Shown piece after piece: positions 16,399-25,148 of a stretch of 64,000 nucleotides of DNA. This DNA comes from Micromonospora echinaurantiaca. GTDB lineage: Bacteria > Actinomycetota > Actinomycetes > Mycobacteriales > Micromonosporaceae. Both the position numbers and the translations under genes were made by a program. Numbering within the stretch: the first letter of the stretch is position 1; each line of letters begins with the position of its first letter. The notes under the pieces are model-generated. The model searched no databases. It had not been told where the DNA came from and worked only from the letters and a program-made list of their open reading frames with translations. Location of the stretch: contig NZ_LT607750.1 in assembly GCF_900090235.1 (NCBI RefSeq), forward strand, positions 1,004,501 to 1,068,500, given 5' to 3'.

Positions 16399-17230
16399 CC
16401 GCGCCGGCCCGACCGGGTCGGCGCGCACCGGTGGTGCGCTGGCCGCGTATCGGGCACTGCTCGGGGCGCAGGCGCGGTCGCAGACCGCGTACCGGACGTC
16501 GTTCGTAATGGACCTGGTGAGCAACGTCGGGTCCACCGTCTTCGACGTGGTCACCGTGCTGGTCGTCTTCGGCGTGACCCGGGAGCTGGGCGGCTTCACG
16601 CTGCGCGAGACGATGGTCATCGTCGGCATCTCCACCAGCGCGTTCGCCCTCGCGGACCTGCTGGTCGGCAACATCGAGCGGCTGCCCCGCTACGTGCGTA
16701 CCGGGCTCTTCGACGCCGTGCTGCTCCGCCCGCTGGGTACGCTGCCGCAACTGCTGCTGATGGACCTGCCGCTGCGCAAGGTGTCCCGGGCGGTCTTCGG
16801 GCTCGCCGTGCTGGTCGTGGCGGTCGGCTCCGCCGGGATCCAGTGGACCCCGGCCCGGGTGCTGCTGGTGGTCCTCGCCCCGCTGGCCGCGGTGGTCTTC
16901 TTCGGCGCGGTCTTCGTGGCCACCGCGACCGTCTCTTTCTTCTGGGTCGACTCGGGTGAGCTGGCCAACTCGGTCACCTACGGTGGGCGGGACTTCACCA
17001 CCTACCCGATCACCGTCTACGACGGGTGGTTCCGGGCGCTCTTCGCGTACGGCCTGGGTTTCGCCTTCGTCGGCTACCACCCGGCACTGGCCCTGCTGGG
17101 CCGGGCCGACCCGCTCGGCCTGCCGCCCTGGGTCGGCTGGGCCGCGCCGGGCGTCGCGCTGCTCGCCGCCGCGATCGCCGCCGCCGCCTGGCGCTTCGGC
17201 GTCCGCCACTACCGGAGTACGGGGTCATGA
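16391..17230 (+). CDS. ABC-2 type exporter permease, second subunit (DUF990-like)
   Basis: The 279-residue protein has an N-terminal cytoplasmic stretch (MADRAGPTGSARTGG) and about six membrane helices. The segment GRDFTTYPITVYDGWFR before the last helices is typical of this permease type, as I recall it. It starts at GTG 16391 inside the end of the first permease gene and ends overlapping the ATPase gene by four bases (ATGA). The three genes therefore form one translationally coupled operon for a heterodimeric exporter. Confidence 0.87.
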   Translation: MADRAGPTGSARTGGALAAYRALLGAQARSQTAYRTSFVMDLVSNVGSTVFDVVTVLVVFGVTRELGGFTLRETMVIVGISTSAFALADLLVGNIERLPRYVRTGLFDAVLLRPLGTLPQLLLMDLPLRKVSRAVFGLAVLVVAVGSAGIQWTPARVLLVVLAPLAAVVFFGAVFVATATVSFFWVDSGELANSVTYGGRDFTTYPITVYDGWFRALFAYGLGFAFVGYHPALALLGRADPLGLPPWVGWAAPGVALLAAAIAAAAWRFGVRHYRSTGS

Positions 17231-18237
17231 GCGTCATCGAGACGAAGGCACTGCGCAAGGAGTTCACCGTCCGGGTCAGGGCCGGGCGGCTGCGCCGCGA
17301 GAAGCGGCTGGTCACCGCGGTCGACGGGATCGACCTGCGGATCGAGCGCGGAGAACTGCTCGGCTACATCGGACCGAACGGGGCCGGCAAGTCCACCACG
17401 CTCAAGATGCTCACCGGGGTGCTGACGCCCTCGGCCGGCGAGGTACGCGTCTGCGGGCTGCGCCCGGTCGCCCAGCGCACCCGGCTCGCGCTGCGCGTCG
17501 GCGTGGTCTTCGGCCAGCGTTCCCAGCTGTGGTGGGACCTGCCGCTGCGGGACTCCTTCGACCTGCTCCGGCACATCTACCGGGTGCCGCCCGGCGCGCA
17601 CGCCGCCCGGCTGCGCCGCTGCCGGCAACTGCTCGACCTGGACGCGTTCCTGGACGTCCCGGTCCGCCAGCTCTCCCTCGGCCAGCGGATGCGCGGCGAG
17701 CTGGCCGCCGCCCTGCTGCACGGCCCCGAGGTGCTCTTCCTCGACGAACCCACCATCGGCCTGGACGTGGTCAGCCGGCAGGCGGTGCGTGGCTTCCTGG
17801 CCGAGCTGGGCCGGACCGGCGACACCACGCTGGTGCTGACCACCCACGACCTGGCCGACATCGAACGGCTCTGCCGGCGGCTGGTGGTGATCGACCACGG
17901 CCGGGTGGTGCACGACGGGTCGATCTCCGCGCTGCACGAGCGGTACGGCTCCCGCCGGCTGGTGGTGGCCGACCTCGATGCCCCCGTGCCCGAACCGCCG
18001 GTGCTGTCCGGCGCGTCGCTGCATCGGGTGGAGAACGACGGGCACCGGCTGGTGTTCGCGCTGGAGTCGGCGCGGGTGGCCGAGGTGGTGGCCGGGCTCG
18101 CCGGGCTGGGCGCGCTGCGCGACGTCTCGGTGGTGGAGCCGGACATCGAGGACGTGGTGGCCCGGCTCTACCGCCGGGAGCGTCAGGGGTGCTCCATCAC
18201 CAGCACGGCGAAGGTGCCGGGGGCCAGCGCCTCGTAG
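17227..18237 (+). CDS. ABC exporter ATP-binding protein (COG4586-like)
   Basis: The 336-residue ATPase has Walker A GPNGAGKST, a Q-loop region VVFGQRSQLWWD, signature LSLGQRMRGELA, Walker B VLFLDEPTIGLD and an H-loop LTTHD. The QRSQLWWDLP segment is characteristic of ATPases paired with DUF990 permeases, as I recall it. A C-terminal extension of about 90 residues follows the ATPase core. The ATG at 17227 overlaps the stop of the second permease. Its 3' end overlaps the convergent XRE gene by 55 bp, so the last 18 codons are double-coding. The shift from conserved sequence to GCSITSTAKVPGASAS there suggests a stop lost during evolution. Confidence 0.92.
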   Translation: MSVIETKALRKEFTVRVRAGRLRREKRLVTAVDGIDLRIERGELLGYIGPNGAGKSTTLKMLTGVLTPSAGEVRVCGLRPVAQRTRLALRVGVVFGQRSQLWWDLPLRDSFDLLRHIYRVPPGAHAARLRRCRQLLDLDAFLDVPVRQLSLGQRMRGELAAALLHGPEVLFLDEPTIGLDVVSRQAVRGFLAELGRTGDTTLVLTTHDLADIERLCRRLVVIDHGRVVHDGSISALHERYGSRRLVVADLDAPVPEPPVLSGASLHRVENDGHRLVFALESARVAEVVAGLAGLGALRDVSVVEPDIEDVVARLYRRERQGCSITSTAKVPGASAS

Positions 18238-18743
18238 CGGTGCGGGGCGTCGCCGGGGAAGGTGGCGTAGTCGCCGGGGCCCAGCTCCACCGGGTCGGCC
18301 TCCGGGCCGACCCGCATCCGCCCGGCGCCGACCACCACGTGTTCGATGCTGCGCGGGGTGTGCGCCTCGGCCTTGCGGACCGCGCCGGGCTCCAGTTCGA
18401 GGAGATAGACGTCACGCCGGGCGTGCGTCGACCCGGCGCTGAGCAGCGTCCCGGCGAAGTCCGCGTGCTCGGAGCGGATCCGGGGGCCCTCGCCGGCCCG
18501 GACCACCCGGACGGTCGGGCTCGGCGGCTCGACCAGCCGGCTGAACGGCACGTCCAGCGCCACGCCGAGCGCCCAGAGGGTTTCCACGCTCGGGTTTCCG
18601 ACGCCCGACTCCAGCTGGGAGAGGGTGGACTTGGCGATCCCGGCCCGCCGGGCCAGTTCGGTCAGCGAGACGCCGACCCGCTCGCGCTCGCGGCGGATGG
18701 CGGCGGCGATGGTGGCCAGCGGGGGTGCCGGTACGGCGGGCAT
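18183..18743 (-). CDS. XRE-family regulator with C-terminal cupin domain
   Basis: Residues about 10-65 form a Cro/CI-type helix-turn-helix (SLTELARRAGIAKSTLSQLESG). Residues about 105-185 form a cupin (EHVVVGAGRMRVG, then LGPGDYATFPGDAPHRYE). This XRE-cupin arrangement is common in regulators of amino-acid and xenobiotic metabolism. I chose the ATG at 18743, which has GGAG upstream, over an ATG at 18800 that would leave only 8 bp to azlC. It is divergent from azlC and likely regulates azlCD through the 65-bp spacer. Its 3' end overlaps the convergent ATPase gene. Confidence 0.9.
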   Translation of the reverse strand: MPAVPAPPLATIAAAIRRERERVGVSLTELARRAGIAKSTLSQLESGVGNPSVETLWALGVALDVPFSRLVEPPSPTVRVVRAGEGPRIRSEHADFAGTLLSAGSTHARRDVYLLELEPGAVRKAEAHTPRSIEHVVVGAGRMRVGPEADPVELGPGDYATFPGDAPHRYEALAPGTFAVLVMEHP

Positions 18744-18808
18744 GTTCGCTCCGTCGGTCTGTTTGTTCGGTTTGACGACCACGCTTATTCCGTTCATCAT
18801 GGTGGACC

Positions 18809-19726
18809 ATGCGTACGGTACAACGAACAGCCGACGGCGGGGTACTCCGCGACGTCGCCGCCGTCGGGGCGGCGATGGTGGCGGTGGGCGCCTCGTTCGG
18901 CGCGGTGGCGGTGGCCGCCGGGCTGCCCGGCTGGGCCACCGTCGCGATGTCCGTGCTGGTGTTCGCCGGCGGGGCGCAGTTCATGGCGGTCGGGCTGGTG
19001 GCGGCGGGCAACCCGCTGGCCGCCGTGCTGGCCGGGCTGCTGCTCAACGCCCGGCACCTGCCGTTCGGCCTGACCCTCGGCGACAGCCTCGGCGCCCGGC
19101 TGTGGCAGCGGCTGCTCGGCAGCCACCTGATGACCGACGAGGCCACCGCGTTCGCCCTGGCCCAGCCCGCCGGCCCGGCCCGGCACCGGTCGTTCTGGCT
19201 GGCCGCGGTGCTGTTCTTCGTCACCTGGAACGTCGGCACCGTGCTCGGTGTGCTGGCCGGTGGAGTGGCCGGCGACCCGGCCGCGCTGGGGCTGGACGCC
19301 GCCTTCCCGGCCGGCCTGATCGCGCTGCTGCTGCCCAGCCTGCGCGACCGGGAGACCCGCCGGATGGCGCTGGCCGGTGCGGTGCTGGCCGTGCTCACCA
19401 CCCCGCTGCTGCCGGCCGGCCTGCCGGTGCTGCTCGCGCTGGCCGGCCCGGCCGTGCTGGCCGTACGGGCCGTCCGCGCCGGGGCCGGCACCGGCGACCG
19501 GGAACCCGGGGCGACGCCCGCCCCGACCCGGGACACCCGCCGGGCCGGTCGGGGTGGATCCGGAACCGGCGGACGGGAGACCGGGGGCACCTCCAGCCCG
19601 GCACCCGTCGCCGGTTCCGTTACCGGCGTCCGGGAGGTCGGGGTGACGCCCGCCCCGATCCCGGACGCCGGGCGCGGGGTCGGGACCCCCGACCCGGTCC
19701 GCCGGACGGGAGGGGGGTCGTGCTGA
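18809..19726 (+). CDS. azlC: AzlC-family amino-acid exporter, large subunit
   Basis: AzlC and AzlD form a branched-chain amino-acid exporter (BrnFE/YgaZH type). The first 215 residues are typical AzlC with LRDVAAVGAAM, then VGASFGAVAVAAGLP, VFAGGAQFMAVGL and LLLNARHLPFGL, plus about seven hydrophobic segments. The last 85 residues are an unusual Gly/Thr/Pro/Arg-rich tail not expected in the family, which normally ends near 240 residues. The ATG at 18809 faces the XRE-cupin gene. The gene overlaps azlD by 7 bp. Substrate range is inferred from family knowledge. Confidence 0.88.
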   Translation: MRTVQRTADGGVLRDVAAVGAAMVAVGASFGAVAVAAGLPGWATVAMSVLVFAGGAQFMAVGLVAAGNPLAAVLAGLLLNARHLPFGLTLGDSLGARLWQRLLGSHLMTDEATAFALAQPAGPARHRSFWLAAVLFFVTWNVGTVLGVLAGGVAGDPAALGLDAAFPAGLIALLLPSLRDRETRRMALAGAVLAVLTTPLLPAGLPVLLALAGPAVLAVRAVRAGAGTGDREPGATPAPTRDTRRAGRGGSGTGGRETGGTSSPAPVAGSVTGVREVGVTPAPIPDAGRGVGTPDPVRRTGGGSC

Positions 19727-20028
19727 TCGCGGTGATCCTGGCGCTGGCCGCCGGCACGTACGGCTTCCGGGTCGCCGGGGTGCTGCTGCGCGACCGGCTC
19801 GACCTGCCGGAGTGGTCCCGCCGGCTGCTACCGGTCGGCGCCGCCGCCCTGCTGGCCGCGCTCGCGGCCACCGCCGCGCTGACCGAGGCCGGCGCGTTCG
19901 CCGGCTGGGCCCGGCCGGCGGGGGTGCTGGTCGGTGTCCTGCTGGCCTGGCGGCGGGCGCCGTTCGTGCTGGTCGTGGTCGCCGCCGCCGCGACGACCGC
20001 CCTGCTCCGCCTGCTCGGCGTGCCGTAG
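19720..20028 (+). CDS. azlD: AzlD-family amino-acid exporter, small subunit
   Basis: This 102-residue membrane protein has three hydrophobic segments (LIAVILALAAGTYGFRVAGV at the start). It matches the AzlD/BrnE partner of AzlC in size and position. The GTG at 19720 has a strong GGGAGGGGGG ribosome site and overlaps the azlC stop. AzlD is required with AzlC for export in characterised systems. Confidence 0.88.
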   Translation: MLIAVILALAAGTYGFRVAGVLLRDRLDLPEWSRRLLPVGAAALLAALAATAALTEAGAFAGWARPAGVLVGVLLAWRRAPFVLVVVAAAATTALLRLLGVP

Positions 20029-20078
20029 CGGTTCTCCCGCCGGCACCCACCGCCCCGCCCCCTGACCGTGCACGGACC

Positions 20079-20118
20079 GGGTGCAGCTGTTGTCGCCCCA
20101 GTGACAACAGCTGCACCC
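20079..20118. repeat. Perfect 16-bp inverted repeat downstream of azlD
   Basis: GGGTGCAGCTGTTGTC (20079-20094) and its exact complement (20103-20118) are separated by 8 bases. The hairpin would be stable on either strand, but no T-run follows. It sits between convergent azlD and the DUF3043 gene. It could be a bidirectional terminator or a copy of a dispersed palindromic element. Its arms are less GC-rich than the surroundings, which is unusual for an ordinary terminator here. The remaining spacer (20119-20298) shows nothing else. Confidence 0.7.
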
Positions 20119-20298
20119 AGACCGTCGGCCGGCGGTGGCCGCGAACGGTCGACCGCGCTGCGGGTTGGCCGTGTCGTGCCGGTGCCGGCCATGCCGTGCC
20201 GTGCCGGGAGCCGGTGGCCCGTGCCGTGCGCCCAGAGCGGGTGGCTGGAACGGGAACGGCCCCTCGCCGCGGTGCGGGAGGGGCCGGTTCCGTCGTCG

Positions 20299-20898
20299 TC
20301 AGACCGGGTCGCCGAGGTTGACCCGGGGCTCCGGGGCGCGCATCCGGCGGAACGTGATCGAGCGCATGATCGCGTACAGGTAGAGCGAGCCCATCCGCTG
20401 CCCGGTGTTCGGGAAGCGCTCGCGGACCAGCTTCCTGATCTTGCGGCAGATGAGGAACGAATCGATCACCACGCCGAGGGCGAGCGCGCCCCAGAGGATG
20501 TTCGACACCAGCCGGACCACCGGCGGCATCGCCGCGTTCGAGCCGATCAGCACGATCAGCGCGCCGCCGAAGAACCAGGTGCCGACCGTACGCCGGGAGT
20601 CGACCACGTTGCGGGCCAGCTGCCGTTCGGGGCCGCGGTCACGCGGGCCGCCCTCGCGGCGGAACTCGGCCGCCGCCTCGGCCCGCAGCTTGCGCCGGTG
20701 CTCCCGCTGCTCTTCCTTGGTCATCGGCTTGGCGGCCCCGGCCGGACGCCGGCCGGCGGCCGGCCGCTTCGGCGTCTCGCGTCCCTTCGCGGGGGTGTAG
20801 CCCCGGGGACGCGTGGCGGTGTCCTCGTCCTCGGGGGTCACCTGAGTGACCGCCTCGTCGACGAGGTCGGTGGACTTGCGGCGAAACAGCGACGGCAC
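20299..20898 (-). CDS. DUF3043 membrane protein
   Basis: The 199-residue protein starts MPSLFRRKSTDLVDEAV. It has a charged N-terminal half rich in Arg/Lys/Glu (about 25-95) and two hydrophobic segments near 110-150, and ends in RMGSLYLYAIMRSITFRRMR. This matches the actinobacterial DUF3043 family, whose function is unknown. I chose GTG 20898 because homologues, as I recall them, begin at this residue and because a TACCCT -10 element lies exactly six bases upstream, implying a leaderless mRNA. Confidence 0.85.
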   Translation of the reverse strand: MPSLFRRKSTDLVDEAVTQVTPEDEDTATRPRGYTPAKGRETPKRPAAGRRPAGAAKPMTKEEQREHRRKLRAEAAAEFRREGGPRDRGPERQLARNVVDSRRTVGTWFFGGALIVLIGSNAAMPPVVRLVSNILWGALALGVVIDSFLICRKIRKLVRERFPNTGQRMGSLYLYAIMRSITFRRMRAPEPRVNLGDPV

Positions 20899-20904
20899 GC
20901 GGAA

Positions 20905-20910
20905 AGGGTA
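20905..20910 (-). promoter_or_regulatory. Predicted leaderless -10 element of the DUF3043 gene
   Basis: On the minus strand TACCCT fits TANNNT and is followed by six bases and then the GTG start. No clear -35 hexamer or ribosome site is visible, which fits leaderless translation. Confidence 0.45.
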
Positions 20911-20971
20911 GCCAACCGACGGCGCCCGGTGCACATCGCGGTGCACCGGGCGCGGTCGTCAGTGAGGGAGG

Positions 20972-22327
20972 TTACGGACGCTCGACGTGCGCGCCCAGGT
21001 CGGCCAGCTTCGCCTCGAAGTCCTCGTAGCCCCGGTTGATCAGGTCGACGCCGTACACCCGGGAGGTGCCCTCGGCGGCCAGCGCCGCGATCAGGTGGCT
21101 GAACCCGGCCCGCAGGTCGGGGATGACCAGGTCGGCGGCGTGCAGCTTGCTCGGCCCGGCGATCACCGCGGAGTGCTTGAAGTTGCGCCGGCCGAAGCGG
21201 CACGGGGTGCCGCCCAGGCAGTCCCGGTAGACCTGGATGTTGGCGCCCATCGAGTTCAGCGCCTCGGTGTAGCCGAGCCGCTGCTCGTAGACCGTCTCGT
21301 GGACGATGGACAGCCCGCGCGCCTGGGTCAGCGCCACCACCAGCGGCTGCTGCCAGTCGGTCATGAAACCGGGGTGGACGTCGGTCTCCAGGGCGACCGA
21401 CTTCAGCTCGCCGCCCGGGTGCCAGAACCGGATGCCGCCCTCCTGGCCGGGGTCGCCCAGCCGCGGCGGCCGGCTGTCGGTCACCTCGTACTCGCCGCCG
21501 ACCGACCGGAAGATGTTCAGGAAGGTCATCATGTCGGCCTGCTGCGCGCCGAGCACCTCCACGTGCCCGCGGGTGGCCAGCGCGGCCGCGGCCCAGCTGG
21601 CCGCCTCGATCCGGTCCGGGATCGGCCGGTGGGTGTAGCCGTGCAGCTTCGGCACGCCCTGGATCTCGATCACCCGGTCGGTGTGCACCTTGATGATCGC
21701 GCCCATCTTCTGCAGGACGCAGATCAGGTCGATGATCTCCGGCTCCACCGCGGCGTTGCGCAGCTCGGTGACGCCCTCGGCCATCACGGCGGTCAGCAGC
21801 ACCTGCTCGGTGGCGCCGACGCTGGGGTAGGGCAGCGCGAACTTCGTGCCGTGCAGTCCGTTCGGCGCGGACAGGTGCAGCCCCTCGGGGGTCTTGTCGA
21901 CAGTGGCGCCGAACTCGCGCAGCGCCTGGAGGTGGAAGTCGATCGGCCGCGGGCCGATGTGGCAGCCGCCCAGGTCGGGGATGAAGGCGTGGCCGAGCCG
22001 GTGCAGCAGCGGCCCGCAGAACAGGATCGGGATCCGGCTGGAGCCGGCGTGCACGTTGATCTGGTCGGTGCTGGCGCTCTCCACGTTCGCCGGGTCGAAG
22101 ACCAGCTCGCCGTCCTCGTCGCCGTCGGTCACCTTGACCCCGTGCAGGCCGAGCAGGCCGCGGACGACCTCGACGTCACGGATCTTCGGCACGTCGAACA
22201 GGCGGCTCGGACTGTCGCCCAGCAGCGCGGCGACCATCGCCTTGGAAACCAGGTTCTTCGCGCCGCGCACGCGGATCCGCCCTTCCAGCGGAGTGCCTCC
22301 GTGTACGACCAGGACGTCGTCGGTCAA
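20972..22327 (-). CDS. murA: UDP-N-acetylglucosamine 1-carboxyvinyltransferase
   Basis: MurA transfers enolpyruvate from phosphoenolpyruvate to UDP-GlcNAc, the first committed step of peptidoglycan synthesis in the cytosol. The 451-residue protein has RVRGAKNLVSKAMVAALL with the catalytic Lys, and GGCHIGPRPIDFH near residue 121. That motif retains the Cys that fosfomycin alkylates in sensitive enzymes. The Arg/Asp-rich motif QQADMMTF and the later TDWQQPL match the EPSP-synthase fold. The start codon is TTG at 22327, supported by GGAGG five bases upstream. It is monocistronic as far as visible. Confidence 0.95.
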   Translation of the reverse strand: MTDDVLVVHGGTPLEGRIRVRGAKNLVSKAMVAALLGDSPSRLFDVPKIRDVEVVRGLLGLHGVKVTDGDEDGELVFDPANVESASTDQINVHAGSSRIPILFCGPLLHRLGHAFIPDLGGCHIGPRPIDFHLQALREFGATVDKTPEGLHLSAPNGLHGTKFALPYPSVGATEQVLLTAVMAEGVTELRNAAVEPEIIDLICVLQKMGAIIKVHTDRVIEIQGVPKLHGYTHRPIPDRIEAASWAAAALATRGHVEVLGAQQADMMTFLNIFRSVGGEYEVTDSRPPRLGDPGQEGGIRFWHPGGELKSVALETDVHPGFMTDWQQPLVVALTQARGLSIVHETVYEQRLGYTEALNSMGANIQVYRDCLGGTPCRFGRRNFKHSAVIAGPSKLHAADLVIPDLRAGFSHLIAALAAEGTSRVYGVDLINRGYEDFEAKLADLGAHVERP

Positions 22328-22532
22328 CGCAACCTCCAGCGGTCGGTGCTGTAGATGGTGGGGCTCACGATGTCATCGCTACCCGGAACGCGGACGGGTC
22401 GAAACGGGCCGCGTGCGTCGTCGCCCCGGCAGCATAGCCCTCAGTGATGAAAATGGACCCGGTCACTTCGCCCCTGGGGGCATTTTTCGGTGATCCGACC
22501 CAATTCCGTAAAAGGGTGAATACCGAGAGTGG

Positions 22533-23741
22533 TCAACGGGTGGCGGGCGGCGCGGTGTCCGCACCGGGCAGGGCGAGCATCTGGTCCAGCGCCACCCGGG
22601 CGTGGTGCGCGGTGTCCGGATCGACGGTGATCTGGTTGACCACCCGACCGGCGACCAGCTCCTCCAGCGCCCAGACCAGGTGCGGCAGGTCGATCCGGTT
22701 CATCGTCGAGCAGTAGCAGACCGCCCGGTCGAGGAACATGATCTGCTTGTCCGGGTGGGCCAGCGCCAGCCGGCGGACCAGGTTCAGCTCGGTGCCGACC
22801 GCCCACGCCGAGCCGGCCGGGGCCGCCTCGATGGTCTTGATGATGTACTCCGTCGAGCCGACGTGGTCGGCCGCGGTGACCACCTCGTGCCGGCACTCCG
22901 GGTGGACCAGCACGTTGACCCCGGGCACCCGCTCCCGGACGTCGTTGACGCTGTCCAGGGTGAACCGGCCGTGCACTGAGCAGTGCCCCCGCCACAGGAT
23001 CATCTTCGCGTTCCGCAGCTGCTCCGGGGTGAGCCCGCCGTTCGGCTTGTGCGGGTCGTAGAGCACGCAGTCGTCCAGCGAGAAGCCCATCTCCAGCACG
23101 GCCGTGTTGCGGCCCAGGTGCTGGTCGGGCAGGAAGAGCACCTTCGAGCCCTGCTGGAAGGCCCAGTCCAGGGCCCGCTTGGCGTTGGACGAGGTGCAGA
23201 CCACGCCGCCGTTACGGCCGACGAAGCCCTTGATGTCCGCCGAGGAGTTCATGTACGTGACCGGCACGGTCTGCTCCGCGATGCCCAGTTCGGTGAGCAC
23301 GTCCCAGGCCGTCTCGACCTGCGACAGCACCGCCATGTCGGCCATCGAGCAGCCGGCGGCCAGGTCAGGCAGGACCACCTTCTGCGCGTCCGAGGTGAGG
23401 ATGTCGGCGCTCTCGGCCATGAAGTGCACGCCGCAGAAGACGATGTACTCAGCTTCGGGGCGGGCGGCCGCCTCGCGGGCCAGCTTGAACGAGTCGCCGG
23501 TCACGTCGGCGAACTGGATCACCTCGTCGCGCTGGTAGTGGTGGCCCAGCACGAACACCTTGCTGCCCAGCTTCGCCTTCGCCGCCGCCGCCCGGGCCAC
23601 CAGGTCCGGGTCGCTGGGCGCCGGCAGGTCGCCCGGACACTCGACGCCACGCTCGGTGGCGGGGTCGCTGCCCCGGCCGAGCAGCAGCAGCGCCGTGGCG
23701 GTGTTGGAGGGTTCTACCCAGGTCGAAGTCACGTACCCCAT
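22533..23741 (-). CDS. nadA: Quinolinate synthase A
   Basis: NadA condenses iminoaspartate with dihydroxyacetone phosphate to quinolinate in de novo NAD synthesis. It needs a 4Fe-4S cluster held by three cysteines, visible here in FCGVHFMAES (about 103), HPECRHEV (about 282) and CYCSTMNR (about 343). GHHYQRDEVIQFAD is the family N-terminal motif. The 402-residue length is typical of the longer actinobacterial form. The ATG at 23741 is used here; the GTG at 23732 is an alternative. No nadB or nadC is adjacent. It is divergent from the glycerate kinase gene. The 205-bp spacer to murA holds no gene I can support. Confidence 0.94.
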   Translation of the reverse strand: MGYVTSTWVEPSNTATALLLLGRGSDPATERGVECPGDLPAPSDPDLVARAAAAKAKLGSKVFVLGHHYQRDEVIQFADVTGDSFKLAREAAARPEAEYIVFCGVHFMAESADILTSDAQKVVLPDLAAGCSMADMAVLSQVETAWDVLTELGIAEQTVPVTYMNSSADIKGFVGRNGGVVCTSSNAKRALDWAFQQGSKVLFLPDQHLGRNTAVLEMGFSLDDCVLYDPHKPNGGLTPEQLRNAKMILWRGHCSVHGRFTLDSVNDVRERVPGVNVLVHPECRHEVVTAADHVGSTEYIIKTIEAAPAGSAWAVGTELNLVRRLALAHPDKQIMFLDRAVCYCSTMNRIDLPHLVWALEELVAGRVVNQITVDPDTAHHARVALDQMLALPGADTAPPATR

Positions 23742-23800
23742 GGTCCCACAGCGTGGCCTCGGCGCGGCCTCCGCCGGTGTGGGCTGCCACACTGCTCGGC

Positions 23801-24940
23801 ATGCGCGTGCTGCTCTGTCCGGACAAGTTCGCCGGCACGCTGCCGGCCCCCGAGGTCGCCGCCGCGGTGGCCGCCGGCTGGCGCGAGGTGGCCGCGGCCG
23901 ACGAGCTGCTGATCAGGCCGCTGGCCGACGGCGGTCCCGGCTTCCTCGACGTGCTCGCCGACGCCCTGGACGGGCGGCGGGTGCCGGTGTCGACCGTCGA
24001 CCCGCTGGGCCGCCCGGCGGCCGGTGAGATCCTGCTCACCGACGGCGGGTCGACCGCCTGGCTGGAGAGCGCCCAGGCGTGCGGCCTGCACCTGCTCACC
24101 GCCGACGAGCGGGACCCGAAGGCCACCACCTCGTACGGGCTGGGGCTGCTGGTGGCCGCCGCGGTGGAGGCCGGCGCGCAGACGGTGATCATCGGGCTGG
24201 GCGGTTCCGGCACCAACGACGCCGGCGCCGGGATGCTCACCGCGCTCGGCGTCACTCCGCTGGACGAGGCCGGGCTGGCCCTGCCGTACGGGGGCGCCGC
24301 GCTGGCCGCCGTGGCCACCCTCGACGGCGCGCCCCGGCTGCGCGGCGCCCGGCTGGTCGCCGCCACCGACGTGGACAACCCGCTGCTCGGGCTGCACGGC
24401 GCCAGCAACGTGTTCGGCCCGCAGAAGGGCGCCGACCGGGCCGACGTGCTGCTGCTCGACACCGCGCTGGAGCGCTTCGCCGCCGTGCTGGAGCGGGACC
24501 TGCCCGGCTGCCCGCCGCAGCTCGGCGCGCTGCCCGGCGGCGGGGCGGCCGGCGGCCTCGGCGCGGCGATCCTCGCCCTGGGTGGCCGGTGCGAATCGGG
24601 CATCGGCCTGGTCACCCGGGCCACCGGCCTGGACGTCGCGCTGGACGGGGTCGACCTGGTGATCACCGGGGAGGGCTCGTTCGACCACCAGTCGCTGCGC
24701 GGCAAGGTGGTCGCCGGGGTGGCCGGCGCGGCCCGGGACCGCGGCCTGCCCTGCGTGGTGCTCGCCGGCCAGGTCAGCACCGGCCGCCGGGAGGCCGCCG
24801 CGGCCGGGGTGACCGACGCGTACAGCCTGGTGGAGCACTTCGGCGGCGAGGAACGCGGCGGCCTGGCCGCCGCGCTGAGCCGGCCCGCCGAGGGGCTGCG
24901 CGAACTCGGCGCCCGGCTGGCCCGGCAGTGGAGCCGCTGA
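23801..24940 (+). CDS. Glycerate kinase (GlxK family)
   Basis: This 379-residue enzyme phosphorylates glycerate using ATP. It has the family N-terminus MRVLLCPDKFAGTLPAPEVAAA, then IRPLADGGPG, GLGGSGTNDAGAGML, GALPGGGAAGGLGAA and ITGEGSFDHQSLRGK. The ATG at 23801 starts the conserved sequence. The earlier in-frame ATG at 23753 would overlap the nadA promoter. It stands alone between divergent nadA and erpA. From memory, a glycerate kinase gene lies near erpA in mycobacteria too. Confidence 0.92.
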   Translation: MRVLLCPDKFAGTLPAPEVAAAVAAGWREVAAADELLIRPLADGGPGFLDVLADALDGRRVPVSTVDPLGRPAAGEILLTDGGSTAWLESAQACGLHLLTADERDPKATTSYGLGLLVAAAVEAGAQTVIIGLGGSGTNDAGAGMLTALGVTPLDEAGLALPYGGAALAAVATLDGAPRLRGARLVAATDVDNPLLGLHGASNVFGPQKGADRADVLLLDTALERFAAVLERDLPGCPPQLGALPGGGAAGGLGAAILALGGRCESGIGLVTRATGLDVALDGVDLVITGEGSFDHQSLRGKVVAGVAGAARDRGLPCVVLAGQVSTGRREAAAAGVTDAYSLVEHFGGEERGGLAAALSRPAEGLRELGARLARQWSR

Positions 24941-25033
24941 CCGGGCGCGACCGGAGCCCGACCGGGGGCCACCGGAGCCGGTGACCGGGGTGTGACCGGC
25001 GCCGCGCGGGGAAGCCCCGAGGTCACACCGCCG

Positions 25034-25061
25034 GGTGACCCGGCCTGCGGCGGCCTACAAT
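25034..25061 (+). promoter_or_regulatory. Candidate erpA promoter
   Basis: TACAAT at 25056-25061 is a near-consensus -10 hexamer, rare in this GC-rich DNA. A GGTGAC resembling a -35 lies 16 bases upstream (25034-25039). The leader to the erpA GTG would be about 80 bases. I saw no IscR- or Rrf2-type palindrome. Confidence 0.45.
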
Positions 25062-25148
25062 CAGAAACTGGACCACAGTGGGAATCGCTGACCGGCGGGT
25101 GACGTTGGTCGGGACGACCACACCGAACGCGCGCAGGGAGAATTCCAC

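Noticed and set aside
20068..21039. Plus-strand 323-codon frame opposite the DUF3043 gene
   Set aside because: It starts inside the palindrome region and is antisense to DUF3043 and murA, with no recognisable product.
22328..22532. Small plus-strand gene starting at 22444
   Set aside because: Most of the frame is antisense to nadA, and there is no ribosome site or recognisable product. The spacer's GCCCCTGGGGGC plus T-run has too small a loop to call a terminator.
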